A stretch of DNA of 64,000 nt, from the NCBI GenBank assembly GCA_003513495.1, contig DOPM01000057.1, positions 195,974 through 259,973 on the forward strand. The letters are read 5' to 3'. This document shows, in pieces, positions 44,372-53,510 of this stretch (position 1 is its first letter; each line of letters starts with the position of its first letter). A program made the position numbers and the translations under genes. The notes beneath the pieces were generated by a model. That model saw only the letters and a list, made by a program, of their open reading frames with translations. It did not search any database and was not told the origin of the DNA. Source of the DNA: Desulfosporosinus sp. (lineage in GTDB: Bacteria; Bacillota; Desulfitobacteriia; Desulfitobacteriales; Desulfitobacteriaceae).

Positions 44372-45147
44372 AGTCGTCCTTCCTCCTTCTCAACACACAC
44401 TTCAATTCTACGAAGTTTTAAGGTATCCCGGGCTAGCGGTGAGATGACAGTCCCCTGTTTCACGTGGATCTTTGAGTCTTCGGGAAATCCATAGGCTTGT
44501 TTGTCCCCTAAGAACTTTTTCTCGAAGTAGATCTCGCCTCGCAGGGAAGCATTTTCTACATAGGGGGCTGATTGCTTGTGTTCATAGGTAATTGATGTCT
44601 GCTCTTGTTGGTCTAGGCTCTCGTATACTCTGACGCCGTAGGTCTTTAATTTCTGGAGATATCCCTCATAGAGTTCTCTGTACGCTTGAGGGGTTTTCGC
44701 GGTCAAACCAAGGTACTCTATGACTAACTCAAGGGGTTTCCCCTCGGAGATCCCACGTCCGATAATTTCGCTCATGGGGTTATCCCTAATTCCTAAGGCT
44801 GCTTTAGCAATAATATTGGGAGAACATGCGGGGAGGATAATTTTATCCCACTCTCTCTTAGTTAAGGCGTCTTCAGTAGTGATCCATGTCATTCCTTCTG
44901 GTAGTATGGGTTTCGCCATATAGACTTGGTCACTAGGCAAAACGTTTAAGGTGTAGTTAGCTCCATAGCGGTTCTTGACGGAGTTTAAAACACGTCCAAA
45001 GTCTGGAACATAGTTTAAGAGGATAAGTCCGTTTTTTATAACTGCCATAGGTTTTCCGTTTCCAGCCAGGCCACTATTGAGGAGATTTTGTAGGGCCGGA
45101 TCGGAGAGAATTCGACGAACGATTTGGTTGATAAGGTCTTCGTTCAT
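44368..45147 (-). CDS. BMC-associated flavoprotein-like protein
   Basis: This is a 259-residue protein of the uncharacterised group found between pduL/eutT and eutN in Firmicute ethanolamine loci. Its N-terminal helix (INQIVRRILSD) resembles a microcompartment-targeting peptide. The middle looks like a flavoprotein fold (KIILPACSPNIIAKAALGIRDN). The C-terminal TVISPLARDTLKLRRIEV echoes the ITPSARD segment of EutT and EutQ. Function unknown; a redox or cofactor role in the lumen is a guess. Confidence 0.75.
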   Translation of the reverse strand: MNEDLINQIVRRILSDPALQNLLNSGLAGNGKPMAVIKNGLILLNYVPDFGRVLNSVKNRYGANYTLNVLPSDQVYMAKPILPEGMTWITTEDALTKREWDKIILPACSPNIIAKAALGIRDNPMSEIIGRGISEGKPLELVIEYLGLTAKTPQAYRELYEGYLQKLKTYGVRVYESLDQQEQTSITYEHKQSAPYVENASLRGEIYFEKKFLGDKQAYGFPEDSKIHVKQGTVISPLARDTLKLRRIEVCVEKEEGRL

Positions 45148-45150
45148 GGT

Positions 45151-46566
45151 TTATACCTCCATGAGCACTCCGTGGCTCTGTGGATCGATGAACGCCGCAT
45201 TGGCTTCATCTAAGTCCAAGTGCAATTCTTTTTGGTATTGGTCACTAACTCGAATTAATACGTCCTCTAGAACCATCGGGCGTTGCCCTTGCAATTTGAC
45301 GCGCACCCGATCTCCTTCCTTGAGAGACCACTCTTTGGCATCATTGGTGTGCAGGTGAATATGCCGACTGGCGACCATTACACCAGCTTCTATGGCAACG
45401 CTTCCTTGAGGCCCGATGATCTGTAGGCCTGGGGTTCCTTCATGCTGGCCAGAATCTCTTATGACGGGTTTGATTCCGAGTTTAAAACAATCCGTGACAC
45501 TGAGTTCGGCTTGTGTGCTTTTCCTTACAGGTCCGAGTACACGTACGTTTTCGATCTGTCCTTTGGGTCCTACGAGGGTGACGGTTTCAGTCGCGGCGAA
45601 CTGGCCGGGTTGAGAGAGAGCTTTTTGGGGAGTTAATTCATGGCCCTCTCCAAATAATGTTTTTAAATCATTCTGCGAGAGATGGAGATGCCGATTTGAG
45701 GTTCCTATTGGGACTTTTTTCTCGGTTTGCCCGTGTTTCTCGAGTTGCTCAGCTTTCACGGCGTTCACTGCTTTCTCGGCTTGGTCCTGGTTTATTCGTC
45801 CCAGTGCTTCACAAGCAAGGATATAGAAGGCACTAGAGAGGCGATTTAAGGCTTGGATGAGGTCGGTTCTGCTGCATACGCCCGCCTCGTCGGTGAAGGC
45901 TCGGTTGGCGTAGAGTTCGACTTCTCGCGATTTTGCTCTTAGGTGATGAAGTTTGGCGACGATTCTCCCATTTGTGTAACTCAAAGGTGTGTGGTCCACT
46001 CCAAAGTATTTTTGTGGATGGTGGGAGCGCTCGCGTAGGTCTCTAGGGCTTAGGCCAATTAGAGTCTCCCATTGAAAAGGAGTTTCTTTTACTTCACTGA
46101 CCATGAGTTGCCGGGCAAAGGCGGAGATTTCTTCTAGTTTTTGGATTAAGTTTACTTCACCGTATTGTTCGAAGAAGACTTGGGCTTCGATGAGTTCGCA
46201 TTGAAAGAGGTCCAGTTGACCTCGGTACACAACAACGGGGTGGTTTTTAGTGACTAAGTCCCCGGGGCGTAAATGGGTCATGTGTTCCGGCTTAACGCCT
46301 CCGGTGGGTTGCGGCTGCCTTTGTGACAGTGCGTTCAGTTTTTCTTCGGACCGTCTTAAGTAGTAGGGTTTAATACTTTGTTGGGCATTGGAAAAGCTGC
46401 TCTTATTTAGGTCCTGAAGTCCGTTTCCTTCGATTTGAACCTCGATTCCCTTGGAGCGAATAAAATCCCGCGCAGAGGGTGTGATCACGCTCCCAGACGG
46501 TAGTATTATCATTGTTGCTTTGGTTTTGTGCCAATTGGCTCTGAGTTCGTTTTCTGTGACGATCAA
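45151..46566 (-). CDS. Fusion of EutT cobalamin adenosyltransferase and PduL phosphotransacylase
   Basis: In this 471-residue protein, residues about 1-265 match EutT: ITPSARDFIRSKGIEV, HLRPGDLVTKNHP, and HHPQKYFGVDHTPLSY followed by LHHLRAKSREVELYANRAF. Residues about 282-471 are a complete PduL, with zinc ligands in GTSNRHLHLS and ASRHIHLH and the closing DLDEANAAF. It would make adenosylcobalamin for EutBC and convert acetyl-CoA to acetyl phosphate. Start is TTG with GGGAGGTGAG upstream. The frame is continuous through the linker, so this is not two genes. Confidence 0.88.
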   Translation of the reverse strand: MIVTENELRANWHKTKATMIILPSGSVITPSARDFIRSKGIEVQIEGNGLQDLNKSSFSNAQQSIKPYYLRRSEEKLNALSQRQPQPTGGVKPEHMTHLRPGDLVTKNHPVVVYRGQLDLFQCELIEAQVFFEQYGEVNLIQKLEEISAFARQLMVSEVKETPFQWETLIGLSPRDLRERSHHPQKYFGVDHTPLSYTNGRIVAKLHHLRAKSREVELYANRAFTDEAGVCSRTDLIQALNRLSSAFYILACEALGRINQDQAEKAVNAVKAEQLEKHGQTEKKVPIGTSNRHLHLSQNDLKTLFGEGHELTPQKALSQPGQFAATETVTLVGPKGQIENVRVLGPVRKSTQAELSVTDCFKLGIKPVIRDSGQHEGTPGLQIIGPQGSVAIEAGVMVASRHIHLHTNDAKEWSLKEGDRVRVKLQGQRPMVLEDVLIRVSDQYQKELHLDLDEANAAFIDPQSHGVLMEV

Positions 46567-46659
46567 GTCCGCTCACCTCCCTCTACAGAAGTCAGAGATC
46601 AGATGCCAGAGATCAGAGGTTAGTTATTGAACTTCTGACCTCGAACATCTAAAGTTTGC

Positions 46660-46971
46660 TTATTTATCTCCAAAACTTTTGTTGTCACCAATGGGTAGGA
46701 TGTATTCCACGTCTCCGTGGGGGCGTGGTATAACGTGGACGCTAAGGAGAGCTCCGACTCGTTGGGCTGCTGCGGCTCCTGCATCGACAGCGGCTTTGAC
46801 GGCTCCGACATCTCCTCGTACCATGACTGAAACCAGTCCCCCAGAGACGTGCTCTTTTCCACACAAGGTCACATTGGCCGCTTTTAACATTTGATCGGCT
46901 GCTTCGATCGCAGGGATTAATCCTTTAGTCTCTATCATTCCGAGTGCTACAACACTTCGATCTTGTGCCAT
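46660..46971 (-). CDS. Single-domain BMC shell protein (EutM/PduA-like)
   Basis: The 103-residue hexameric shell protein has ALGMIETKGLIPAIEAADQMLKAANV, VRGDVGAVKAAVDAGAAAA and VHVIPRPH, with a short C-terminal extension. It is a second paralogue of the EutM encoded upstream in the locus. Its place after eutE is that of EutK in some loci, but no extra DNA-binding-like domain is present. Confidence 0.9.
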   Translation of the reverse strand: MAQDRSVVALGMIETKGLIPAIEAADQMLKAANVTLCGKEHVSGGLVSVMVRGDVGAVKAAVDAGAAAAQRVGALLSVHVIPRPHGDVEYILPIGDNKSFGDK

Positions 46972-46995
46972 TTTGTTCCCTCCCTAATTTCGTAG

Positions 46996-47022
46996 TTCGA
47001 TATTCGATATTCGTGGTTCGAT
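46996..47022. repeat. 27-bp intergenic repeat, copy 2
   Basis: Identical to the 27 bases at 42076-42102. It lies between eutE and the BMC shell gene. The gap at 46567-46659 carries a different short direct repeat (CAGAGATCAG-type). Confidence 0.85.
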
Positions 47023-47072
47023 GCTTATGCTCCATCCAGAGTCACTGGGCTTTATGGTCTCGTTATAATGAT

Positions 47073-48572
47073 CTACTTCATGCCGTTAAGGTGTTGCATG
47101 ACTTGGTTAATAATTTCTTGAACCAACTGGGCATCGACTTGCGGTGTTTGAGCCTGATTTTGAGTTTGGACTCTCTGACTGCTTCCCTTAGGGGTCATGG
47201 GTTCAACGGGTTTACGGTCTGGGATTCTCAGATGCCAGGCGACTCGTTTGATGTTTAGTAGGTGCAGGGGCGTGACGTTTTCTGAAACGCTCGATCCTGC
47301 CCAGGTTCCACAACCAAGGGTAAACGAAGGTGCAAGACCGGTAGTGGCTCCGACGCCGCCCATGGCGGCTGGGGTGTTGATGAGCAATCGGTTGACGGGT
47401 TTTTTGAGGGCAAACTCACGTATAACTTCTAGGTTGTTAGTGTGCATAGCGAGACTATGACCCACTCCGCCAGCTTCTAAGAGTTGGAAGCAGCGTTCGC
47501 AGCCTTCATGCCAGTCGGCAACTCGGTAAAATCCGAGGACGGTGGTGAGCTTTTCGTAGGATAAAGGCCATTGTGGACCGACACCGCTTAGGGGAGCAAT
47601 TAGGCATCTTGTTCGATCGGGGATACTAATTCCTGCGAGTTGGGCGATAAATTTCGGGTCTTTTCCGACTACTTTTGGGTTAACACCTCCGTTTGGGAGC
47701 ATGACGACCTTAGAGACTCTTGTGACATCTTCGGGGTCGAGGAAGTGCGCGCCAAATCGTTTAAGATGGCTTATGAGTTCATCGGCAATACAATCTTCGG
47801 CCACGATGGCTTGTTCGGAGGCACAGATAGTTCCGTTGTCAAAGGTTTTCCCCATGACGATATATTCGGCAGCTTTGGCAAGGTCGGCACTGCGTTCAAC
47901 GAAGGCCGGGACATTTCCAGGGCCAACACCGAGGGCAGGTTTTCCACTGCTGTAGGCCGCTTTGACTAGGGCACTTCCACCAGTTGCTAGGATCATTGCA
48001 ACGCTGGGGTGTTTCATGAGTTCGTTGGTAGCTCCCATAGAGACATTCATGATGCATCCTATTACTCCTTCAGGGGCTCCTGCTGCGACGGCTGCTTGGT
48101 GCATAATTTTTGCGGCTTCATTAGTGCAGCGTACGGCGCTGGGGTGAGGTGAAAAGACGATGGCGTTGCGGGCTTTGAGAGCTATCATGGCTTTATAGAT
48201 TACGGTTGATGTGGGATTTGTAGTAGGAATAATCCCTGCTATGACTCCGACAGGTTCGGCAATTTCCCATAGCTTTTGTTCGTGATCTTCTCGAATGATT
48301 CCCACGGTTTTCATGGGTTTTATGAAGTCATATAGAGTTCGGGAAGCGAAGTAGTTTTTAAAGCATTTATCTTCGTAGTTTCCCATTCCGGTTTCGGAGA
48401 CGGCCATCATAGCCAGTCCTGCTGCATTTGCTTCGCCAGCTTCGCGCATCATGTCGATGATATGATCGACTTGTTCTTGAGTGAAGTCTTTAAGAGCTTC
48501 TTGGGCATTGCGCGCAGCTCGTACTAAATTTCGGGCTTCTTGTAAGGAACATAGGTCTCGATCGAGTTCCAT
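47073..48572 (-). CDS. eutE: CoA-acylating acetaldehyde dehydrogenase EutE
   Basis: The 499-residue aldehyde dehydrogenase has the PTTNPTSTVIYK segment, the GPGNVPAFVE motif and the catalytic Cys in FDNGTICASEQ. It converts acetaldehyde plus CoA and NAD+ to acetyl-CoA inside the microcompartment. Unusually, the amphipathic tail is C-terminal (about residues 475-499: VQEIINQVMQHLNG), a likely encapsulation peptide after a Gln-rich linker. Confidence 0.93.
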   Translation of the reverse strand: MELDRDLCSLQEARNLVRAARNAQEALKDFTQEQVDHIIDMMREAGEANAAGLAMMAVSETGMGNYEDKCFKNYFASRTLYDFIKPMKTVGIIREDHEQKLWEIAEPVGVIAGIIPTTNPTSTVIYKAMIALKARNAIVFSPHPSAVRCTNEAAKIMHQAAVAAGAPEGVIGCIMNVSMGATNELMKHPSVAMILATGGSALVKAAYSSGKPALGVGPGNVPAFVERSADLAKAAEYIVMGKTFDNGTICASEQAIVAEDCIADELISHLKRFGAHFLDPEDVTRVSKVVMLPNGGVNPKVVGKDPKFIAQLAGISIPDRTRCLIAPLSGVGPQWPLSYEKLTTVLGFYRVADWHEGCERCFQLLEAGGVGHSLAMHTNNLEVIREFALKKPVNRLLINTPAAMGGVGATTGLAPSFTLGCGTWAGSSVSENVTPLHLLNIKRVAWHLRIPDRKPVEPMTPKGSSQRVQTQNQAQTPQVDAQLVQEIINQVMQHLNGMK

Positions 48573-48594
48573 ACTAGCTGCACCTCCCTTTATG

Positions 48595-49242
48595 CTAGAA
48601 TTTTAGGCCATTTTCACAAACGTCGATTACAGCTCTCTGGAAGGCTTCACAGGCTGATTTGCAGGCACTTTGTGAACCGGTTAAGAGTCCGCCACCAAAG
48701 TTAGTTTCGGTCGGTGGTCCGTAAAATGCTTTCATGGTAACCTCCGCAGCTTTTAAAGCCGCATCTAGGCCATACATTGCTTCGATTGGGGGCGCGATGA
48801 GGTAGGACAGTGCTTGCCCTTCTTCGATTCCTGCCAGTTTAGAGAGATAACTTCCGGTTCGGGAGACGGTATGTGGGAACCAAGCGGTTTTTCCACCGTC
48901 ACAAGTATAGAAGAAGCATTCATTTTCGAGGTGGTCGATGCAAGCATCAACTCCGGCTCGCACTTCGGCTGGGTTTTGACCGGCTAAGATTCCTATGATT
49001 TCTCCAGATAACGGACCTGAGGCTCGGGCTGCTCCGCAATAAAAACTTTTGGCATAGACAACTTCAACCTCAGCTTTTTTGGTAGCTTCATCTAAGGCTA
49101 CGTAGGTTGAATCATCGATGTCTGCGGTGATCATGCCGATGGAACGCTGATAGCCAGTGAGGCCCAATTTTTCGGCGAGATCAGGGGCCACATTAGGGAT
49201 TAATCTGACAGCTAATACTTTTGGCTTAATGGGCTCTATCAT
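48595..49242 (-). CDS. eutL: EutL trimeric shell protein
   Basis: The 215-residue protein has a tandem circularly permuted BMC fold with EutL landmarks: AVRLIPNVAPDLAEKLGL, ADIDDSTYVALDEATK, YGAARASGPLSGEIIGILAG-like central segment, and NFGGGLLTGSQSACKSACEAF. It forms gated pores in the shell. Confidence 0.93.
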   Translation of the reverse strand: MIEPIKPKVLAVRLIPNVAPDLAEKLGLTGYQRSIGMITADIDDSTYVALDEATKKAEVEVVYAKSFYCGAARASGPLSGEIIGILAGQNPAEVRAGVDACIDHLENECFFYTCDGGKTAWFPHTVSRTGSYLSKLAGIEEGQALSYLIAPPIEAMYGLDAALKAAEVTMKAFYGPPTETNFGGGLLTGSQSACKSACEAFQRAVIDVCENGLKF

Positions 49243-49289
49243 GGTTACCCTCCCTATTGATGCCGGACGTTTATCTTACTTCCGACGGT

Positions 49290-49625
49290 TTATTTCGTGT
49301 TCTCAACGTTTTTTGTTTTAGGCTTATCATCGACTACAGGAAGCTTCGGTAAGATTGCTTCAAGCTCCTGATGCGGGCGTGGAATGACGTGACAACTGAC
49401 GAGTTCTCCAACTCTCTCTGCTGCGGCGGCTCCAGCATCAACCGAGGCCTTGACAGCACCGACATCTCCTCGGACCATAACTGTTACTAAGGCACCACCT
49501 ACTTTTACTTTCCCGATAAGGGTCACATTTGCTGCTTTGACCATGGCATCGGCAGCTTCGATGGCTCCAACGATTCCGCGGGTTTCTACCATTCCTAGTG
49601 CAACAAGATCTTCTCTTATAGCCAT
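49290..49625 (-). CDS. eutM: EutM hexameric shell protein
   Basis: The BMC protein of about 111 residues has LGMVETRGIVGAIEAADAMVKAANV, VRGDVGAVKASVDAGAAAAERVGEL and HVIPRPH. The ATG at 49623-49625 follows GAGAGGAGAG; an upstream in-frame start in that purine-rich region is unlikely. It is the probable major facet protein. Confidence 0.93.
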   Translation of the reverse strand: MAIREDLVALGMVETRGIVGAIEAADAMVKAANVTLIGKVKVGGALVTVMVRGDVGAVKASVDAGAAAAERVGELVSCHVIPRPHQELEAILPKLPVVDDKPKTKNVENTK

Positions 49626-49762
49626 TGTGCTCTCTCCTCTCACTCTCTCTTTATAAATTGGTTACATATTTATTCTTACCACCCATTATATAAGGACAAT
49701 TTAATTAACATAGAACACTTTATAGTCGAAACCACCTAGTAGAGTTGGCTTGCTACTGATCT

Positions 49763-50641
49763 TTACTCTAGATTAACACCCGACGCCTTAGCATCAAGAA
49801 TTTTTTTAATTAAGCTTGCCAAGTGCGCTCCAGCTTCTGCTGCAGGAGTCCCACCTTTGTGAATATTACTGATCACTGTTCGCTCACTCTCTACCATGCC
49901 CAGTCGTGGATTGTATCCCATGTAGGCGCTCATACTTTCAGCAGTTCCCAATCCAGGGCGTTCTCCAATCAGGATTACAGCAACTTCGGGTTTCAACTCT
50001 TCACCGATTGTATCCATAACGGCTACTCGACCATTTCGAACAAAGATTGGGGTGCCTAGTTTAACACCCATTCCTTCAAGGCCCTGGATTAGGGCTGGAA
50101 GAAGGTTAGGAATATTAGCTTCAACCGCTTTACTGGATAGTCCGTCTGAAACAATGATTTGAACCATGGCTCCTTTTGGGCATCCTTTTGTGAGAATCTC
50201 TAAATTCTCTTCATCAAGTTTTCTTCCCAAGTCCGGTCGGGTGAGATATTCATCTTTCGACTTACAGAGGGTTTGAATGGAAACCATCTTATACTTTGCT
50301 GGAAATTCTTCCGGAACCACACCGAGTACAGAGTCCTGCGCTACTGCGTGATCTGCGCGAAAACGAAGTAATGTATCCGTCAAAGGACGAGGTCCACTTC
50401 GCCATACTCCGATTCGAGCAGGTGTCGCAAGCTTCATCTCATTATAAATTTCCTTATTAACTGGATTGGGTACTTGTAAATAACGTTGCAAATCGATTTC
50501 TGCTAAATCTGTTATCTCACCTTCGTCCATAATCGATGAGTTTGCTAAAGGGGAAGAACTATTTGAACTTTGATTCTTTTCCTTCTCTATTCCTTTTAGT
50601 AACTCTTCCACGATCAAGCGAACACTATCTTCTAAGCTCAT
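49763..50641 (-). CDS. eutC: Ethanolamine ammonia-lyase small subunit
   Basis: The 292-residue subunit opens with a helical region that may act as an encapsulation tag, followed by TPARIGVWRSGPRPLTDTLLRFRADHA, QIIVSDGLSS, VILIGERPGL and the YNPRLGMVESERTVISNIH segment. It completes the B12-binding active site with EutB. Confidence 0.95.
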   Translation of the reverse strand: MSLEDSVRLIVEELLKGIEKEKNQSSNSSSPLANSSIMDEGEITDLAEIDLQRYLQVPNPVNKEIYNEMKLATPARIGVWRSGPRPLTDTLLRFRADHAVAQDSVLGVVPEEFPAKYKMVSIQTLCKSKDEYLTRPDLGRKLDEENLEILTKGCPKGAMVQIIVSDGLSSKAVEANIPNLLPALIQGLEGMGVKLGTPIFVRNGRVAVMDTIGEELKPEVAVILIGERPGLGTAESMSAYMGYNPRLGMVESERTVISNIHKGGTPAAEAGAHLASLIKKILDAKASGVNLE

Positions 50642-50656
50642 TTTCTTATCCCCCCC

Positions 50657-52021
50657 TTACCTTGTGAATATCGTTGCATCACCAGCGCGGGCTGAAAGCT
50701 TACCCTTAGCTAGGATTCCCATGGATTCCGCCCATGCTTCAAACTCTGGTAATGGTCTTAGGTGAAAGAGTTCCCTCAACGTTGCAATATCGTGGTAGCT
50801 TGTACACTGGTAATTTAACATCACATCATCCCCCATGGGGATCCCCATAAAGTATGTGCAGCCTGCCGCGGCAAGAAGAGTTGCAAGATTTTCAATATCA
50901 TTTTGGTCTGCTTTCATGTGGTTGGTATAACATGCATCCACTCCCATAGGTAAGCCTGTAAGTTTACCCATGAAATGGTCTTCCAGACCTGCCCTAGTCA
51001 CTTGACGGGTATCATAAAGATATTCCGGACCGATAAAACCAACAACGGTATTCACTAAAAACGGGTTATAATGACGAGCTAAACCGTAACAGCGCGCCTC
51101 CAAGGTTACTTGGTCAGCACCATGATGTGCCTCAGATGAAAGCTCAGAACCTTGCCCTGTTTCGAAATACATAATATTGGGCCCAGTCGCGCGACCCTCT
51201 TTTAATCCTAGGGCATACGCTTCGTCTAAAATTTCTTTAGTGACTCCAAAAGCTTCGTTTCCAATCTGAGATCCTGCAATGGATTGGAATAACAAATGAA
51301 CAGGAGCACCTTTTCGTAAGGCCTTCATTTGAGTTGTGATATGCGCCAGAACACAAACCTGAGTAGGGATCTGCCATTCCTCTACAAAGTTATAGAGGGT
51401 TTCCAAGCTCCGGATGGTAGCGGGCACAGAATCGTCAACGGGGTTAAGTCCTAACACTGCATCTCCCACACCATAAGACAATCCTTCACGCAAACTTGCT
51501 AAAATTCCATCAACCCCATCCGTAGGATGATTCGGTTGAAGCCGGGAAGCCAGACACCCTGCTTTTCCAATCGTCGTATTACAATGAGCCAAGTTTTGAA
51601 TTTTGGCAGCACCTAAAATCAGATCGAGATTGCTCATAAGTTTGGCGACGGCAGCGACCATCTCTGAGGTGAGACCGCGACTTATCCTATGGAGGGCAGA
51701 TCCAGTAGTTTCAGTTCTAAGAATATACTCTCGGAACTCTGCAACACTCCAATTTTTAATCGTATGATAGATCGGTTCGTTGACATCAGCATCAATAATG
51801 CGTGATACCTCGTCTTCCTCCAGTGGTACAACAGGGTTTCTTCGTAGATCTTCCAAGGTTAATTCTGATAAAACTCGTTTGGCAGCAATCCGTTCTGCTG
51901 CATCTTCCGCAGCAATGCCAGCGAGAATATCTCCTGACTTAACTTCGTTTGCTTTAGCCAGAACATCTTTGACATCTTTAAATTTAAAGGTTTGACCAAA
52001 AAGTCGTGTCTTCAGATTCAC
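50657..52021 (-). CDS. eutB: Ethanolamine ammonia-lyase large subunit
   Basis: The 454-residue TIM-barrel subunit has FKDVKDVLAKANEVKSGD, CLASRLQPNHPTDG, GDAVLGLNPVDDS, FETGQGSELSSEAHHG and MNYQCTSYHD. It cleaves ethanolamine to acetaldehyde and ammonia with adenosylcobalamin. It is 15 bases upstream of eutC. Confidence 0.96.
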   Translation of the reverse strand: MNLKTRLFGQTFKFKDVKDVLAKANEVKSGDILAGIAAEDAAERIAAKRVLSELTLEDLRRNPVVPLEEDEVSRIIDADVNEPIYHTIKNWSVAEFREYILRTETTGSALHRISRGLTSEMVAAVAKLMSNLDLILGAAKIQNLAHCNTTIGKAGCLASRLQPNHPTDGVDGILASLREGLSYGVGDAVLGLNPVDDSVPATIRSLETLYNFVEEWQIPTQVCVLAHITTQMKALRKGAPVHLLFQSIAGSQIGNEAFGVTKEILDEAYALGLKEGRATGPNIMYFETGQGSELSSEAHHGADQVTLEARCYGLARHYNPFLVNTVVGFIGPEYLYDTRQVTRAGLEDHFMGKLTGLPMGVDACYTNHMKADQNDIENLATLLAAAGCTYFMGIPMGDDVMLNYQCTSYHDIATLRELFHLRPLPEFEAWAESMGILAKGKLSARAGDATIFTR

Positions 52022-52048
52022 GATTTCACATCCCTTCTGTGGAAAGTA

Positions 52049-53458
52049 TTAACGGGCAAAAATCAGAGTTTTGACAATAACAGGCACTGTATCTTGATAG
52101 GGTAATGGTTTAGCAATATCCAGAAAATCTCCAAAGGCCAGCTCTATACCATCCAAACAAACCAAAGGTATAGCAGGAAGAAGTCTTTGCAGGGTTTGTC
52201 CAAGTACTTTAGCAATATCTTGTTGGGCAATAACCACTTTAGGCTCTCCCTTGATTAACGGCAATTCAGAGGCTAGAGTTTCAGCTAAGGTAAGAATCGT
52301 TAAAAAATCCGTATTGGGCAAAGGTGGAACTATCAGCGCAACTGTATGGTAGAGAGAGTCAAGATAATTATCTACAGATTTAAGCCACGAAAACTTACCT
52401 GACGTCTCCGATTCTGGAAAAACAGCTGGTACATTGCGTAAAGGCAATGAATGCTCGCTAACCGTAATTGTCGACCCTGATACATTCACAGTGTGAGCTC
52501 CCGCCCCGAGCACTGTAGCATGGATTGTTTCTGATCCTTCATGTATAGGGAAAGAGGAATAAATCCGACTCTCCTGAAATGCTTCTGCTAAGAGTGGCCC
52601 AACATCTCCGTGAATCCACCATTCCTCAATTCCAGGCAGATAAATATATTTTGCAACCCCTCCGGAAAAGACCACACCATCGATCTTAACATTCGGTAAC
52701 AAATTCGTCATTACTAGGCAACTGTCCTGAGCAAGTAGAGGTTCTTGAAAAACAACCCGTTCCACACATTCCACCATACTCCGTAAGCAGTTTTTTACCG
52801 AAACTAATTCGTTTCCACTTTGAACTTTTGAGGTTTCTGTACAATACTCATTCAGTATCTTCTGGGCAGGAGAGGAAATGTAAGTTAAACGGTGCGATAT
52901 TGGATCAACCTCTAAGAGCCGTCCACCAACATTGATACACGCTGTCCCTATACATTTACCCCGATCAAAATATGCAATATTTGTAGTCCCTCCACCGATG
53001 TCGATGTTGGCAATACACGCATGTAAGCGCTTGGAGAGCGCCTCGGCTCCCGATCCTTTTCCAGCGATTACACTTTCAAGATCTGGTCCAGCCGTCGCTA
53101 CGACAAAATCTCCCGCATAATCTGCCAAAGAATGGATGATTTCCGAGGCGTTCTCTTTTTTAGCGGTCTCCCCAGTAATAATAATAGCCCCTGTGTCAAT
53201 CTGTTCAGGCTTCACTCCTGCCTTCTCATATTCTTTGGCGATTATTTTTCGAAGTGCGCCGCCGTCAACATGCCTGCGATCTTCAAAGGGAGTGAAGTGA
53301 ACTTTACCCATATAGGAGATGCTTTTATGGCTAATTTCTACTTTTGGCACTTGACTTCCAGGCATTACATTAACTAAGGTAAGCCGTGAAATGACCAACT
53401 GAGTCGTTGTTGTTCCGACATCGATCCCCACACTGACTAGAGTCATCTCTTTAGCCAT
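52049..53458 (-). CDS. eutA: EutA reactivating factor for ethanolamine ammonia-lyase
   Basis: The 469-residue protein has an actin-like ATPase fold with SVGIDVGTTTTQLVIS, IDIGGGTTNIAYF and VFSGGVAKYIY. It swaps damaged cobalamin out of EutBC using ATP. The start is ATG, 27 bases upstream of eutB. Confidence 0.94.
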   Translation of the reverse strand: MAKEMTLVSVGIDVGTTTTQLVISRLTLVNVMPGSQVPKVEISHKSISYMGKVHFTPFEDRRHVDGGALRKIIAKEYEKAGVKPEQIDTGAIIITGETAKKENASEIIHSLADYAGDFVVATAGPDLESVIAGKGSGAEALSKRLHACIANIDIGGGTTNIAYFDRGKCIGTACINVGGRLLEVDPISHRLTYISSPAQKILNEYCTETSKVQSGNELVSVKNCLRSMVECVERVVFQEPLLAQDSCLVMTNLLPNVKIDGVVFSGGVAKYIYLPGIEEWWIHGDVGPLLAEAFQESRIYSSFPIHEGSETIHATVLGAGAHTVNVSGSTITVSEHSLPLRNVPAVFPESETSGKFSWLKSVDNYLDSLYHTVALIVPPLPNTDFLTILTLAETLASELPLIKGEPKVVIAQQDIAKVLGQTLQRLLPAIPLVCLDGIELAFGDFLDIAKPLPYQDTVPVIVKTLIFAR

Positions 53459-53510
53459 GATATTTTCTTTAACTCCAATCTTTTAAGAGGCTTTTCTTCC
53501 AAGATACGTA

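Noticed and set aside
46620..46862. 80-codon frame overlapping the BMC shell gene
   Set aside because: Shadow of the BMC protein in another frame; the BMC frame has clear family motifs.
49626..49762. Second EutV-type leader between eutC and eutM
   Set aside because: No strong terminator hairpin with a T-run in this gap.
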